Counted from the stretch's first letter, positions 8,843 through 17,274 are shown. The stretch: 64,000 nucleotides of DNA from Streptomyces ureilyticus (GCF_011045025.1 NZ_JAAKZX010000029.1:1-64000), one strand, 5' to 3'. Notes: generated by a model not told the origin, from the sequence alone. Made by a program: numbers and translations.

Positions 8843-9359
8843 TGCCGGTGTCGGCGGCCCGGCGGTGCTGCTCGCTGACAGTGGGCATCGGGGAAGGCGC
8901 CGAGCCGGGGTGAGCGTCAGGGGGCGCGCTGGGGACGGCTTCAAGAGCACGCTGGAGGCTGCGCAGCGCGGCGGCGTGGCCGAGTGTGATGCTCAGCTCG
9001 CTCTCGACCGGGGCGGCGGTGCCGGGCCGGGGCGTGAGCCGGTGGGCGTCGGCGAGGCCGAACACGGCCGTGCTCAGGTGGGTTGCGGCACGGTTGCTGT
9101 GCGCGAGCGCGGTGGCTAGCTGGGCCAGATATGCGCGTCCCGGGGCGGTCGTCGCGAGGGAACTGTCTGCGGACTGGCGCAGATCCGCGACGAGGCCGGA
9201 GGCAAGGTTGTACACGGCGACCAGCTGGTCGAGCACCGGCACGAACGCTGCCTGTGCGCTGCCGGTCTGCGGCGGGACCAGGCCGGCGGCGGTGTCCTTG
9301 AGACGGCGCTGCCAGGTGGTCAGGCGGGCGTGGACGAAGGCGTCGTGGCTCTGGCTCAT
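8814..9359 (-). CDS. helical island protein, family H2
   Basis: A 181-residue, mostly helical protein without signal peptide or membrane segment. The region around residues 75-110 (AYLAQLATALAHSNRAATHL) resembles stretches in three other proteins of the same operon, at 15884-16453, 11182-11691 and 19661-20116. I call these family H2; their function is unknown. The ATG at 9359 overlaps the stop of the preceding gene in ATGA. The C-terminal 40 residues are Pro/Arg-rich and probably disordered. Confidence 0.6.
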   Translation of the reverse strand: MSQSHDAFVHARLTTWQRRLKDTAAGLVPPQTGSAQAAFVPVLDQLVAVYNLASGLVADLRQSADSSLATTAPGRAYLAQLATALAHSNRAATHLSTAVFGLADAHRLTPRPGTAAPVESELSITLGHAAALRSLQRALEAVPSAPPDAHPGSAPSPMPTVSEQHRRAADTGSVHPVRRRP

Positions 9360-10054
9360 CGGCGGTGCCCCTTGCGTGGGTTGATCCGTGGAAGGGGCGG
9401 GTGGTGGGAGCGCGGGCCGTCGGCGGAGTGCACCGTGATGTGGAAGTCGCGGTGCCGCAGGCGCTGCAGGCTCCTGATCAGCTGGCGCCTGGTCTGCTCG
9501 GCGGTGAGGGTGTCCGGCAGGTGGCATTCGCCGGTGGCGGGGTCGAGCAGAAAGGCGCCGTGCGCGAGCAGCTCGAGGAAGGCGCCGATGTAGCCGGTGC
9601 GGATCCGCGGACGCCGCTGGGCGTCGAAGGTGACGTGGACCTGGAGGTGGCCGGGGCTGCTGCGCCGGATCGGGGCGGGGGACGCGAAGCGGTAGCCGGC
9701 CAGCAGCCGGCGGTGCAGCCGGGGCGCGGCCCGGACGGGGTCGGCGGGCACGGCGATGCCGCGCGGGGCTCGGAGACCCTGGACGTGCTGGTGGCTGGTG
9801 TTGGCGGGCAGCATCGGCAGCACCAGGTACTGGTCCGGGCGGTGGGGGCGGGGCATGACGTACAGCTGCAGGCCCCAGTGGTGCGTCAGCACGCTGCGCT
9901 GGACATTGTCCGTTGAGAACGCGGCATACGGCAGGGGGCCGCTGTCCCAGATCCGGTTGCTGGCCGGGTCGTCGGCGATGGCTACCGCGGTCGGGGAAGG
10001 CTGCCAGCCGGGCAGGCGGTCGGCGAGCGCGTGGGTGAACTCGGTTATGTGCAA
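9356..10054 (-). CDS. hypothetical protein, paralogue of 11742-12512
   Basis: A 232-residue soluble protein of unknown function. It shares a pattern with the 256-residue product of 11742-12512: an N-terminal helix ending in LADRLPGW, a WDSG motif near residue 37, a strand block LQLYVMPRPHRPDQYLVLPM, then a turn RGIAVPADPVRAA and RRLLAGYR. The two are evidently an old duplication within one operon. The start is a TTG with only a weak ribosome binding site; no better start exists. The stop overlaps the next gene. Confidence 0.6.
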   Translation of the reverse strand: MHITEFTHALADRLPGWQPSPTAVAIADDPASNRIWDSGPLPYAAFSTDNVQRSVLTHHWGLQLYVMPRPHRPDQYLVLPMLPANTSHQHVQGLRAPRGIAVPADPVRAAPRLHRRLLAGYRFASPAPIRRSSPGHLQVHVTFDAQRRPRIRTGYIGAFLELLAHGAFLLDPATGECHLPDTLTAEQTRRQLIRSLQRLRHRDFHITVHSADGPRSHHPPLPRINPRKGHRR

Positions 10055-10092
10055 GGGCAGTTACCCGTGTAGGCGGGTCGTTGGGATGGTGG

Positions 10093-11154
10093 TCACGAGG
10101 CGGCGGCCATGCCGTGGGCGTCGGTACGGCGGCACGTGTAGCCGATCAGCGTCGCCTTGCCCGGCGTGGCCGGGACGGTGGCGACGTCGGAGCAGGTGAA
10201 CGTGTAGGTGAAGGACGGGCTCGGCCTGTCCTTGAGCCAGGCGCGGTCTTTCTTCCCCGGCACGATCTGCAGCCCGGAGTGGGCGACGGCGTCGCGCTGG
10301 GTGTGGGTGTGTGCGAAGACCACGAGCGCGCCGCCGCCGGCGGTCTTCAGCGCGTAGCTGCCGGGGAACTCGGTGGCGGCGGAGGAGAATTCGGTGGTGC
10401 CGCGGCTGCCGAACTTGACCGTGGTCTTGTCGTGGACCTTGATCTGCTGCTGTGACGTCTTGGTCGTGGCGAAGACCTTCTTGCCGCTCAGGTCGCCCCC
10501 GGTGGCGAAGTTGTCCAGGACGGCGTCGCGCAGGACGCCGACCGGGGCGGCGACGTTCTTGGCGGAGGTCGCGTCGATGGCGCTGGCGTAGCCGCCGACG
10601 TCGAGGGCGATCTTGGGCAGCTGCTTGGTGTCGTCGAGGTCGACGGCGGCGACCATCTCCCACCGCCGCGTCTTGGCCTGCTCGGCCATGATCAGGACCC
10701 GGGCGTCCTTGTCGTTCTTGCCGCTGTAGGTGACGGCGGCGAACCACTTGGGCTGGCCGGCAGTGAAACGGGGGACGTAGACATCGGTGGAGGAGAGGTC
10801 GTACGACCACGGCTTGTACGTCTCGCGATCGGCCTTGGGCAGGCCCTCGTCCTGCTGGTAGTCCGCGACCGACATCGCATACAGCGGGCCGTCCTCGATG
10901 GTGTCGAGGAGCTTGCGGTTGTTGTGCGCGTTGGCCCGGTTGTTGATCTTGGAGTAGTGCGCGATCTGTGCGAGGGTCTTCTGCTCCGTCAGGGCCGGCT
11001 CGGCGGTCGGCGCGGGAGAGGCGGTGTGCGTGACCCGAGCAGTGGCGTCGGTGTCGGCGCTGCCGGAAGGGCCGCAGGCGGACACGGTCAGCACGACGGA
11101 TACGACGGCGGTGAGCAGGAGAGCGGAACGGCGGGCTGAGGTGTGCAGGGGAAT
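10093..11154 (-). CDS. predicted lipoprotein, island operon
   Basis: A secreted lipoprotein of about 350 residues. A hydrophobic segment LLLTAVVSVVLTVSAC ends in a lipobox whose cysteine would be lipidated, followed by a Ser/Thr/Ala-rich linker and a roughly 290-residue soluble domain. That domain resembles conserved actinobacterial lipoproteins of unknown function, with features such as HYSKINNRANAHNN. The first ATG/GTG/TTG in frame (11094) would remove most of the signal peptide, so translation probably begins upstream at ATT (11154, with GGAGA seven bases before it) or CTG (11148). An in-frame stop at 11182-11184 limits extension. It may sit at the cell surface as part of the transfer apparatus. 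Confidence 0.65.
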   Translation of the reverse strand: MPLHTSARRSALLLTAVVSVVLTVSACGPSGSADTDATARVTHTASPAPTAEPALTEQKTLAQIAHYSKINNRANAHNNRKLLDTIEDGPLYAMSVADYQQDEGLPKADRETYKPWSYDLSSTDVYVPRFTAGQPKWFAAVTYSGKNDKDARVLIMAEQAKTRRWEMVAAVDLDDTKQLPKIALDVGGYASAIDATSAKNVAAPVGVLRDAVLDNFATGGDLSGKKVFATTKTSQQQIKVHDKTTVKFGSRGTTEFSSAATEFPGSYALKTAGGGALVVFAHTHTQRDAVAHSGLQIVPGKKDRAWLKDRPSPSFTYTFTCSDVATVPATPGKATLIGYTCRRTDAHGMAAAS

Positions 11155-11181
11155 GACGGTTCTCCGAAGAATGCGGGTGGC

Positions 11182-11691
11182 TCAGCGGTTACGGGATGCG
11201 GCAGCGGAAGCTGCGGGTGGCTGCGGCACGGTCACGGCGGGGACCCCGTGGGTGTCGGCGGCGACGCGCAGTTGCTTCGCGGCGCGGGCGAGGTGCGTAC
11301 GGGCGTCGCCGATGCAGCCCACGAGTTCCTGGTGTGTGATGGCGATCGCCCGGTCGCGGGCGGCACTGGGGGCCTGGTGGGTGAGGTGGGCCAGGAGGCC
11401 GAGGTGGTGGACGGCGGCGCCGAGGGCGGCAAGTGCGGCACCGGTGGGCTGGGCGGCGCTGGCCAGCGCGAGGGTGGTGCGGCGGTCGGTGGCCGTGGGC
11501 TGGTGGGGGTAGCGGGTGGCGGCCCGGTGGCGGAAGGCGCTCTCTCCGGCCAGGTAGCCCAGCAGGCGGGCCAGATGGCGGACTTCGTCGTCCAGGATCT
11601 CGCTCAGCCCTGGGACGGGGTGGATCTGGTCGGTGAGCGGGAGGTGGTCGGCCACGGTGTTGAGCCGGTCGGCCACGTCGTGCAGCAGCAT
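11182..11691 (-). CDS. helical island protein, family H2
   Basis: About 169 residues, almost entirely alpha-helical, Ala/Leu/His-rich, with no membrane segment. The C-terminal half (THLARAAKQLRVAADT and surrounding helices) has the same character as the family H2 proteins at 8814-9359 and 15884-16453. Function unknown. The ATG at 11691 is the only standard start, but the frame is open further up and the ribosome binding site is poor, so about 15 more N-terminal residues are possible. It lies between the two paralogous 232- and 256-residue genes, downstream of one and upstream of the lipoprotein. Confidence 0.55.
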   Translation of the reverse strand: MLLHDVADRLNTVADHLPLTDQIHPVPGLSEILDDEVRHLARLLGYLAGESAFRHRAATRYPHQPTATDRRTTLALASAAQPTGAALAALGAAVHHLGLLAHLTHQAPSAARDRAIAITHQELVGCIGDARTHLARAAKQLRVAADTHGVPAVTVPQPPAASAAASRNR

Positions 11692-11741
11692 CCGCTGGTC
11701 AGGATCGGACAGCGGCGAACTCCGGGATGAGGGCCCAGGTT

Positions 11742-12512
11742 CTACCGTCGCGCGGCGGACGGCGGCGTACTGAGCGTCGCCGTCCGCGGGCGTGGCGGCA
11801 GGGCGGGAGCGGGGGCAGCGTGGCGGAAGTTGACCCCGATGCCCTGGGCGGTGAGCAGGCGGACGGCGGTCTGGAGCAGCAGCGCACGGGCCTCGGTGCT
11901 GTAGGAAGCGGGCAGGACGAACGCCGACTCGTGCGGGCTGTACTGGAAGTAGCAGCCGTACAGCACGGTGCGCGCCTCGGCGGGCACGCTCGCGTACGGC
12001 GCTCCCACCACGCCGTCCGGGTACCAGACCAGCGTGAGGGTCTGGGCGACCTCCGGTGCGGCGGGACGGTGCGGCGGCTCGGGCTGGACGCGCGCGTTGT
12101 GGCGGACGGTGTCCAGAGCCGCGCGGTAGCGGGGCAGCACGCGGCGCGCGACCGCGGCGGCGGCATGTACCGGGTCGTTGGGGACGGCGATGCCGTTCGG
12201 CTCGTCCACTCCGCGGAAGTGGTGCGGCTTGCAACCCTCCGGCTCCAGCGGGGCCACCACGAACTGGTGAGGGTAGCGGGGCCCGTCGGTGACGTAGAGC
12301 TGCTCGTCGCCGGGGCCGTGGAGGACGGCGTCATGGCCGAGGACGTACTGGCTGACGATGTAGTCGACGTGGCCGGTGTCCCAGAGCCGTTCGATGGTGG
12401 GGAACTGGTCCTGGTAGGCGGCGTGGCGGTGGTACTCGCTCGCCCAAGTACCGGGCAGACGCGCGGCGAGGGTGGTGGCGAAGGCGGACAGGTCGGTACA
12501 GGGCTGGGGCAT
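11742..12512 (-). CDS. hypothetical protein, paralogue of 9356-10054
   Basis: A 256-residue soluble protein of unknown function. The N-terminal helix ends in LAARLPGTW, a WDTG motif follows near residue 44, then a strand block with LYVTDGPRYPHQFVVAPL, the turn PNGIAVPNDPVHAA and RRVLPRYRAA. The same order occurs in the product of 9356-10054, so the operon has kept two diverged copies. The C-terminal part has another strand-rich block (TLTLVWYPDGVVGAPYAS). The ATG is preceded by AGGAG only three to four bases away, closer than usual. Nothing identifies a catalytic site. Confidence 0.6.
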   Translation of the reverse strand: MPQPCTDLSAFATTLAARLPGTWASEYHRHAAYQDQFPTIERLWDTGHVDYIVSQYVLGHDAVLHGPGDEQLYVTDGPRYPHQFVVAPLEPEGCKPHHFRGVDEPNGIAVPNDPVHAAAAVARRVLPRYRAALDTVRHNARVQPEPPHRPAAPEVAQTLTLVWYPDGVVGAPYASVPAEARTVLYGCYFQYSPHESAFVLPASYSTEARALLLQTAVRLLTAQGIGVNFRHAAPAPALPPRPRTATLSTPPSAARR

Positions 12513-12529
12513 GGGCTCCTGAGGTGCTG

Positions 12530-12961
12530 TCAGCGGGTACGGCCGGAGGACGGTGCGGATGACGGGGGCGTGGGTGCCGGGCTGTTGGGCGCGGTGTGGG
12601 CCGTGCCGTAGTAGTGGGCCACGGCCTCCTGCCAGCTGCGGCGCCGCGGGCGGCCAAGGGCCTGCATGCGTTCGACGGCGACGTGCAGGTCTTCGCCGAG
12701 TCGGCGCAGTGTGGCCGCGGCCTGCCGGCAGTCGTGGTGGAGGTCGAAGCCGTCCTGACGTTCGGATGCCTTGGCCGTCATGGCTGCCGTTTCGAAGAAC
12801 CCTTCGAGAGATCCGAGGAGTCCCTCGGTCGGCTCCAGGACCTGGTCGAGGAGCTGGGCGGCTTCACCGTAGGAGCGGGCTGCGTTGAGCCGGTCGGTGA
12901 GATCGCGCACGGCCTGGGCGGCGGCGTACGGGCCTGTCGGGGTGTCGGACTGGGGCGGCAG
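12530..12961 (-). CDS. helical island protein, family H1
   Basis: A 143-residue helical protein. Residues 18-105 run LTDRLNAARSYGEAAQLLDQ then a long amphipathic helix pair ending in RRLGEDLHVAVERM; the last 35 residues are disordered. The same domain forms the C-terminal half of the 314-residue product of 14661-15605, and a more distant copy is in 13032-13574. I call it family H1; it may be a helical bundle for protein-protein contact. I chose a CTG start at 12961 because GAGGAGG stands seven bases before it; the first standard start (GTG 12910) has no ribosome binding site and would cut the first helix. Confidence 0.6.
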   Translation of the reverse strand: MPPQSDTPTGPYAAAQAVRDLTDRLNAARSYGEAAQLLDQVLEPTEGLLGSLEGFFETAAMTAKASERQDGFDLHHDCRQAAATLRRLGEDLHVAVERMQALGRPRRRSWQEAVAHYYGTAHTAPNSPAPTPPSSAPSSGRTR

Positions 12962-13031
12962 GTGGGCGCCTCCTCGGAGACGGGACGAAGCAGGAACGGT
13001 GAGGTAGCGCCGGGGACGGTGCTGCGGGCGG

Positions 13032-13574
13032 TCAGCGTCGTGGTCCGCCGGAACCGGGTTGCTGCCCGGGCGGGGTGGGAGGCGTGGCGTGGGATGCCTG
13101 GGCCTGTTTCAGGAGCGTGTCGAGGTCCGGGGGCGGGTCGTAGTGGGCGCGCAGGATCTGCAGGTCGGCGTCGGCGGCCATGGCAAGGGCGGTCAGGATT
13201 CGGCTGGCGGCATCGCGCAGCAGACGGGGCGCAGAGCCCGGGGCGGCTCCGCGGTTCTGGCGCCGCCATTGCGCGGCGGTGGCCAGGTAGTCCACGACCG
13301 CGTTGAGCAGAGGTTCGGCGGCGTCCAGCAGTTGGTTGGTGACCGTGCTGAACTCGGCGGGCGTTTCGGCGGCGGCCAGTGCGGTCAGGTAGGGGTCCAC
13401 GTCCGGCACGGGCAACGGCTTGCTGGGCAGGGGGTGTTGGGCGCGGAAGTCTTCGGCGTCGCGTTTCGCCCAGCGGTGCAGGTCGTCCGTGGTGGCGGAT
13501 CGGGTGTGGTAGGCGTGGATCTGTTCGGCGGTCCGGCCGACGTTGTCGTACAGCTCGAAGTCGGGGTGCTGCAG
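13032..13574 (-). CDS. helical island protein, family H1-related
   Basis: A 180-residue helical protein of unknown function. Helices around residues 70-150 (EFSTVTNQLLDAAEPLLNAV then LLRDAASRILTALAMAADAD) follow the layout of the H1 domain. The N-terminal 60 residues are specific to this gene, and the tail is Pro/Gly-rich. The start is inferred as CTG at 13574: AGGAGG lies five bases upstream and no ATG, GTG or TTG is available nearby in frame. The frame is open far upstream but that part is antisense to or overlaps the previous gene and is low-complexity. Confidence 0.55.
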   Translation of the reverse strand: MQHPDFELYDNVGRTAEQIHAYHTRSATTDDLHRWAKRDAEDFRAQHPLPSKPLPVPDVDPYLTALAAAETPAEFSTVTNQLLDAAEPLLNAVVDYLATAAQWRRQNRGAAPGSAPRLLRDAASRILTALAMAADADLQILRAHYDPPPDLDTLLKQAQASHATPPTPPGQQPGSGGPRR

Positions 13575-13672
13575 TGTGGCCTCCTGTCTGGCAGTGGGAT
13601 TGGGAACGCTCGGGCCGCGGCTGTCAGGGACGTGCGAGCGACACCTGCTCCAACCGGTGCGGCCTGGATTGT

Positions 13673-14446
13673 TCAGCGGGTTCGGGCACGTGGACCTCGT
13701 GATGTCGGGAATGCGGGAGCGTTGGTCCCCGTGGGCGGGGGTTTCTGCGATCTCATGGCTGCCGCTTGACCTGGTAGTGCGCGTGACCCGGGGGCTCCGC
13801 GCGGAAGTGGGGTCCTCGACGGTGGGTCGGGAGTGCCGAAGGGCTGCGTGCCGCCGACGAGGGAGGGGCGGCCGTCGAGTTCGTCGAGCCAGTTGAGGAG
13901 CTTGGGCAGGTTCTTGTCGGGCCCGTACGCGAGGTAGGTGCCGTCGGCGCTGTCGCAGCCGAACCACTCGGCTATCCCCAGACGTGTCCGGGAGTTGACG
14001 CGGCCCATGTGCACGCCTTTGCCGCGGGCCTTCGCCTCGCGGGCCAGCCGTTCGGCGACGGGGCCGAGTTTCCACTCGGTCGATCCGGCCAGGAACAGGA
14101 CGTCGAAGCTGTCCCACGGCATCAGCCCCGGTGCATCGCAGCCGTCCTGGGCCGCGTAGGCCGCGGGGATGCCCAGTTCGCGGATGCGGGCCAGCCACGG
14201 CAGGGACTCGGTGAGGGTGCTGGCGGCGTCGAACGGCTGGTCCGGGGCGAGCGCCCACAGGCAGCGATCCGGCCCGTACCGCTCGACGGTCCGGTACAGC
14301 CAGGCGAACCACGCTTCGGCGCCGGGCCAGTAGCGGCCCTTGCCGTCGCTGCCGAACTTGGAGTTGTCACAGGCATACAGCGCGCCCTCGGGGATCCGGC
14401 TGCCTTGCGCGGGGGTGGTCATGCAGCCGATGCGTCCGGCGCTCAT
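13673..14446 (-). CDS. DpdA/TGT-like TIM-barrel protein
   Basis: A 257-residue soluble protein. Its core has GALYACDNSKFG, CLWALAPD, a helix then GIPAAYAAQDGCD, WDSFDVLFLAGSTEWKLG, GKGVHMGRVNSRTRL, GCDSADGTYLAYGPD and LPKLLNWL. These blocks match what I recall of a compact family in actinobacteriophages and mobile elements annotated as queuine-type tRNA-guanine transglycosylases or DpdA, which insert 7-deazaguanines into DNA. The regular strand-helix alternation fits a TIM barrel. The C-terminal 60 residues are disordered. No preQ0 synthesis genes are in the window. The ATG at 14446 has a weak ribosome binding site; an in-frame ATG at 14422 is possible. Substrate and activity are inference. 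Confidence 0.45.
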   Translation of the reverse strand: MSAGRIGCMTTPAQGSRIPEGALYACDNSKFGSDGKGRYWPGAEAWFAWLYRTVERYGPDRCLWALAPDQPFDAASTLTESLPWLARIRELGIPAAYAAQDGCDAPGLMPWDSFDVLFLAGSTEWKLGPVAERLAREAKARGKGVHMGRVNSRTRLGIAEWFGCDSADGTYLAYGPDKNLPKLLNWLDELDGRPSLVGGTQPFGTPDPPSRTPLPRGAPGSRALPGQAAAMRSQKPPPTGTNAPAFPTSRGPRARTR

Positions 14447-14660
14447 CGCGGCCCGTATCTCAGGCCCCGAGGGAGTGCCGAGGTAGCGCAGCGTGCACCT
14501 CCCCGGCGGCGACGCGGTCCGTCATCCGGGCCATTCCCCGGCCGGGCGGGAGGCCACGACGTCGGGCCCGCGGCTCGTGGTGCCTCACCATCCCGGGAAG
14601 GCGACACGTTCCAGGTCGTCGAGGCAGACGACTGGGCAGTGAGCGTGGGGCGTGCCGGGT

Positions 14661-15605
14661 TCACCGGGTGCGACCCGGCATGGGGATCTTCGCCGTCGGC
14701 AGCCTGGGGCTTGGGCCCGAAGCCAGGGCAGCGCTGGTGGTCTGGCGCGCGGGGGCCCGGGCACGGATGCGGTCGACAGCGGTGTGCAGGTCCTCACCGA
14801 TCATGCGCACGGTGGCCGCGGCGTCCTCAAGGTCGTCGTGGAGGTCGGATCCGTCGTCCTGCTCGGCTTCCCTGGCTTTCTCCCCGGCTGCTTCGAAGAA
14901 CTCGCCGAGCCGCTCCAGCAGGCCGCTGGTGGGGTTAAGGACCTGGTGCAGCAGGGCGGCGGCGTCCGCATGCGACTCGGTTGCGTTGAGCCGGTCGGTG
15001 AGAGCGAGGAGCACGTCGCCGCAGACGGAGGTGCGGTCCGCGTTGTCGCAGACGTCCGGGGTCTTGGGCGCGCGGAGCGTCGGCGTGGCTGCGGACATGA
15101 GCGCGCTTGTGGTGGACGAGGAGACAGCGGGCAGCAGCCCGAGCTGGATGAGCCGCTGGTCGATCGCCTCGATCAGGGGCGTGGCGTTGCCGCCGTGGCG
15201 GGCTTCGGGCCGCTTGGGGGCACCGGGGTCGGCGGAGGGGGCCGAGTCGTAGATCACTTCGAACAGCGCCTGTTCGTCGGGATGCTGGCGGGTCACGATC
15301 CACCCCTGCGGGTCCCCTGGCGGACGGTCGCAGGAGGGCTCCTGCGGCGGGCCGATGATCAGGTAACTGTCGTCGGGGAGTGATACGCGCACGAGGTACG
15401 CGCTGAGGCCGAACTCGATGTCGCACTCCAGCCCGCGCTGCCGCAGCGGCGTGGTGATGTGCGCGTGGCGGCGCCACAGCTCCTGCCACCAGGCGGTGTC
15501 CACGTTGCGGTGGTCGGGGAGCGGCGCGAGCGCAGACGCGTCGACGGACGTGCGGCGGGCGTCGGCGTGGGCGGCGGTCGGGGTGTTCTTGTCCTCAGCG
15601 ACCAC
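14661..15605 (-). CDS. two-domain island protein with C-terminal H1 domain
   Basis: A 314-residue soluble protein. Residues 30-125 form an alpha/beta-looking domain (TAWWQELWRRHAHITTPLRQ, then IEFGLSAYLVRVSLPDDSYL and GWIVTRQHPDEQALFEVIYD). A linker follows, and residues 200-290 are an H1 helical domain (LTDRLNATESHADAAALLHQ and RMIGEDLHTAVDRI) very like the free-standing protein encoded at 12530-12961. The GTG start has GGGAGAA a few bases upstream and overlaps the end of the small upstream gene by 11 bases. A 214-base gap separates its stop region from the DpdA-like gene's start at 14446; nothing is seen in that gap. Function unknown. Confidence 0.6.
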   Translation of the reverse strand: MVAEDKNTPTAAHADARRTSVDASALAPLPDHRNVDTAWWQELWRRHAHITTPLRQRGLECDIEFGLSAYLVRVSLPDDSYLIIGPPQEPSCDRPPGDPQGWIVTRQHPDEQALFEVIYDSAPSADPGAPKRPEARHGGNATPLIEAIDQRLIQLGLLPAVSSSTTSALMSAATPTLRAPKTPDVCDNADRTSVCGDVLLALTDRLNATESHADAAALLHQVLNPTSGLLERLGEFFEAAGEKAREAEQDDGSDLHDDLEDAAATVRMIGEDLHTAVDRIRARAPARQTTSAALASGPSPRLPTAKIPMPGRTR

Positions 15606-15837
15606 GGCTTCTCCCGCGCGAGGGTGTGTGGCGCAGTGGCGGGGTCCGGCGTGTGGGATGGGGCTGTGGCTCCGGAAGAGGGGTGAAGTCGAATTCGTAC
15701 TCGTCGTAGGCGTTGATCAGGCCGTGTTCCATCTGGGCTTCGCGCTCGGCGACCTGCGTCATGAGGTCGTCGTGCTCGGCCTGGCACTGCTGGTACTCGG
15801 CCCAGTCGGCGTCGCTGAAATGGGCGGGGCGGTTCGG
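15595..15837 (-). CDS. small hypothetical protein, start uncertain
   Basis: A short frame of about 80 codons that looks like real coding sequence: DADWAEYQQCQAEHDDLMTQ, then an acidic stretch NAYDEYEFDFTPLP and a Pro/Arg tail. It is between two operon genes and its TGA overlaps the GTG start of the next gene. AAGGAG is at 15842-15847, but no standard start codon is placed correctly after it; the first ATG in frame is at 15762 and would drop the N-terminal 25 residues. The coordinate 15837 is therefore only where the coding pattern begins. Function unknown. Confidence 0.4.
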   Translation of the reverse strand, partial: PNRPAHFSDADWAEYQQCQAEHDDLMTQVAEREAQMEHGLINAYDEYEFDFTPLPEPQPHPTRRTPPLRHTPSRGRSRGR

Positions 15838-15883
15838 GGGACTCCTTGAGAAGGTGATGCCGGCGTGGATGCTTCGGTGCGGG

Positions 15884-16453
15884 CTACCGGTGGCGTGCGC
15901 TCGGCCTGGTCGGCGCAGGCGCCGGGCTCTCCCGCCGGGAAGGCGCGGGGAAGAAGCGGTGGAAGCCGAGGTGGGCGTCGAGGTCCTTGACCGCGTCGCG
16001 GAGCGATTCCGAGGTGCGCCGCAGATAGGCGCGCGCCGTGGCGTGGTCGATGACCATGCGGTTTTCCCGGTGGTGCCGGTCGGTCGGGCTAAAGGACCGG
16101 GGCAGGGAAAGGGCCCTCTCCGCGGTCTCGGCGAAGTACGGGGCTGCGTGGCTCGACATGGTGGCCGCCGTCGCGAGGTGGGCGAGTACGGCGCTGCCGG
16201 CGCGGTTCGTGCTGTGGGCGGTCCGGGCGAATTCGGCAGTCATGCGGACGACGTCGCGGGAGAGGACCTGCGCGTCGGCGGCCTGCTGGAGCAGATCGGC
16301 GTAGGACGGCGTGGCCGGCACATGACCGGTCTCGTCCAGCAGCTGCCACTGCTCGGCGGCGTCGAGGAGCTTGGCCTTCATGTCGTCGAGCGCGCCGATC
16401 AGGCGGAGGGTGGCGTCGCGAGGTATCAGTTCGCGCTGGGCATCGGAATTCAT
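15884..16453 (-). CDS. helical island protein, family H2
   Basis: A 189-residue helical protein. An N-terminal helix (LRLIGALDDMKAKLLDAAEQ) is followed by a bundle with FARTAHSTNRAGSAVLAHLA and an AERAL helix, similar in layout to the 8814-9359 product. Near residue 135 is a charged segment and then a helix RAYLRRTSESLRDAVKDLDA. No catalytic motif, signal or membrane segment. The ATG has AGAGG five to six bases upstream. The frame on the minus strand just before it (LTAADIAAFEQKQEAHEF) also looks coding but runs out of frame, so a decayed or frameshifted neighbour may exist. Confidence 0.6.
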   Translation of the reverse strand: MNSDAQRELIPRDATLRLIGALDDMKAKLLDAAEQWQLLDETGHVPATPSYADLLQQAADAQVLSRDVVRMTAEFARTAHSTNRAGSAVLAHLATAATMSSHAAPYFAETAERALSLPRSFSPTDRHHRENRMVIDHATARAYLRRTSESLRDAVKDLDAHLGFHRFFPAPSRRESPAPAPTRPSARHR

Positions 16454-16773
16454 GAGCCTCTTGCTTTTGTTCGAAGGCCGCGATGTCGGCCGCGGTGAGG
16501 GTGCGGTGTTCGATGAAGGCGAGGGTTATGGCTGGCGTGTGCAGGGCGTGTCCGTGATGTTCGGCGGCGGGAGTCGGCGTGCGGGGCGGCGCGTTCAGAT
16601 GGGTGGATGCCGGCGGCGACGCAGGAGTCGAGGGTTTCGGCGACGGGCAGGCGAGAGAAGCCCAGCCGCCGTCCACGCCCCCAAGGAGCCCAAACTCCCA
16701 GCCTCGCCCGGCTTGTCCCTCTTCGCCGCCGCGCCGGCGGAACGTCGGATGCGTGAGGGATGGCCGGGCCGGT
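16454..16773. other. gap without a convincing gene
   Basis: About 320 bases between two operon genes. Part of the minus strand (roughly 16450-16560) has a coding look, reading LHTPAITLAFIEHRTLTAAD, but it has no standard start and runs into the next gene out of frame. It may be a remnant of a small protein. No terminator or promoter was recognised. Confidence 0.4.
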
Positions 16774-17274
16774 CTATGTCTCGTCGAACGCGAGGTCGTC
16801 GAGGGTGCCCTGCTGGTAGTGGAAGACGGCCTCTTCGAGCGGGGCGAGCCGCTCGAACGACGGGTGCTCCCGGAAGGCATCCATGCGGTCGATGACGTAC
16901 CGCTGCCTCTCTGCCTCAGCCGTGATGATCTGGACGGTGTTCCGGGAGGACAGACGGCCCCACTGGGTCGTGTCGGTAGGGGTGGCGTCCTTCATCCACA
17001 CCCAGATGCCGCCGCCGAGCCTGAGGATGCTTTCCGGGTGGTACAGCCCGCCGGTCTTGCGGTGGCGGCGCGGGCTGCGGCGTTCGCCGAAGTCACGGGT
17101 CATTCCCGCAGCGGCCTTCTGGATGGTCGCCTCGAACAGTTCCTTGTGCTGGCGGAGCCGTTCGCAGATCGCTTCGTGGAGGTCGGCCGTGTGGATGCGT
17201 CCGGTCTCGGTGGTGACCTGTTCGGCGGCGTCCAGGGCGATCTTCCGCAGGGCCGGGCTGGATACGTGAATCAC
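16774..17274 (-). CDS. hypothetical protein downstream of ParB-like gene
   Basis: A 166-residue soluble protein. It begins MIHVSSPALRKIALDAAEQV, continues with a helical part and a basic segment (RRSPRRHRKTGGLYH), a compact core with GGGIWVWMKDATPTDTTQWG, then NTVQIITAEAERQRYVIDRM. The GTG start shares GTGA with the stop of the ParB-like gene, so the two are translationally coupled. That coupling and the basic segment make a nucleic-acid or partition-related role possible, but I recognise no family. The translation looks intact. Confidence 0.6.
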   Translation of the reverse strand: MIHVSSPALRKIALDAAEQVTTETGRIHTADLHEAICERLRQHKELFEATIQKAAAGMTRDFGERRSPRRHRKTGGLYHPESILRLGGGIWVWMKDATPTDTTQWGRLSSRNTVQIITAEAERQRYVIDRMDAFREHPSFERLAPLEEAVFHYQQGTLDDLAFDET

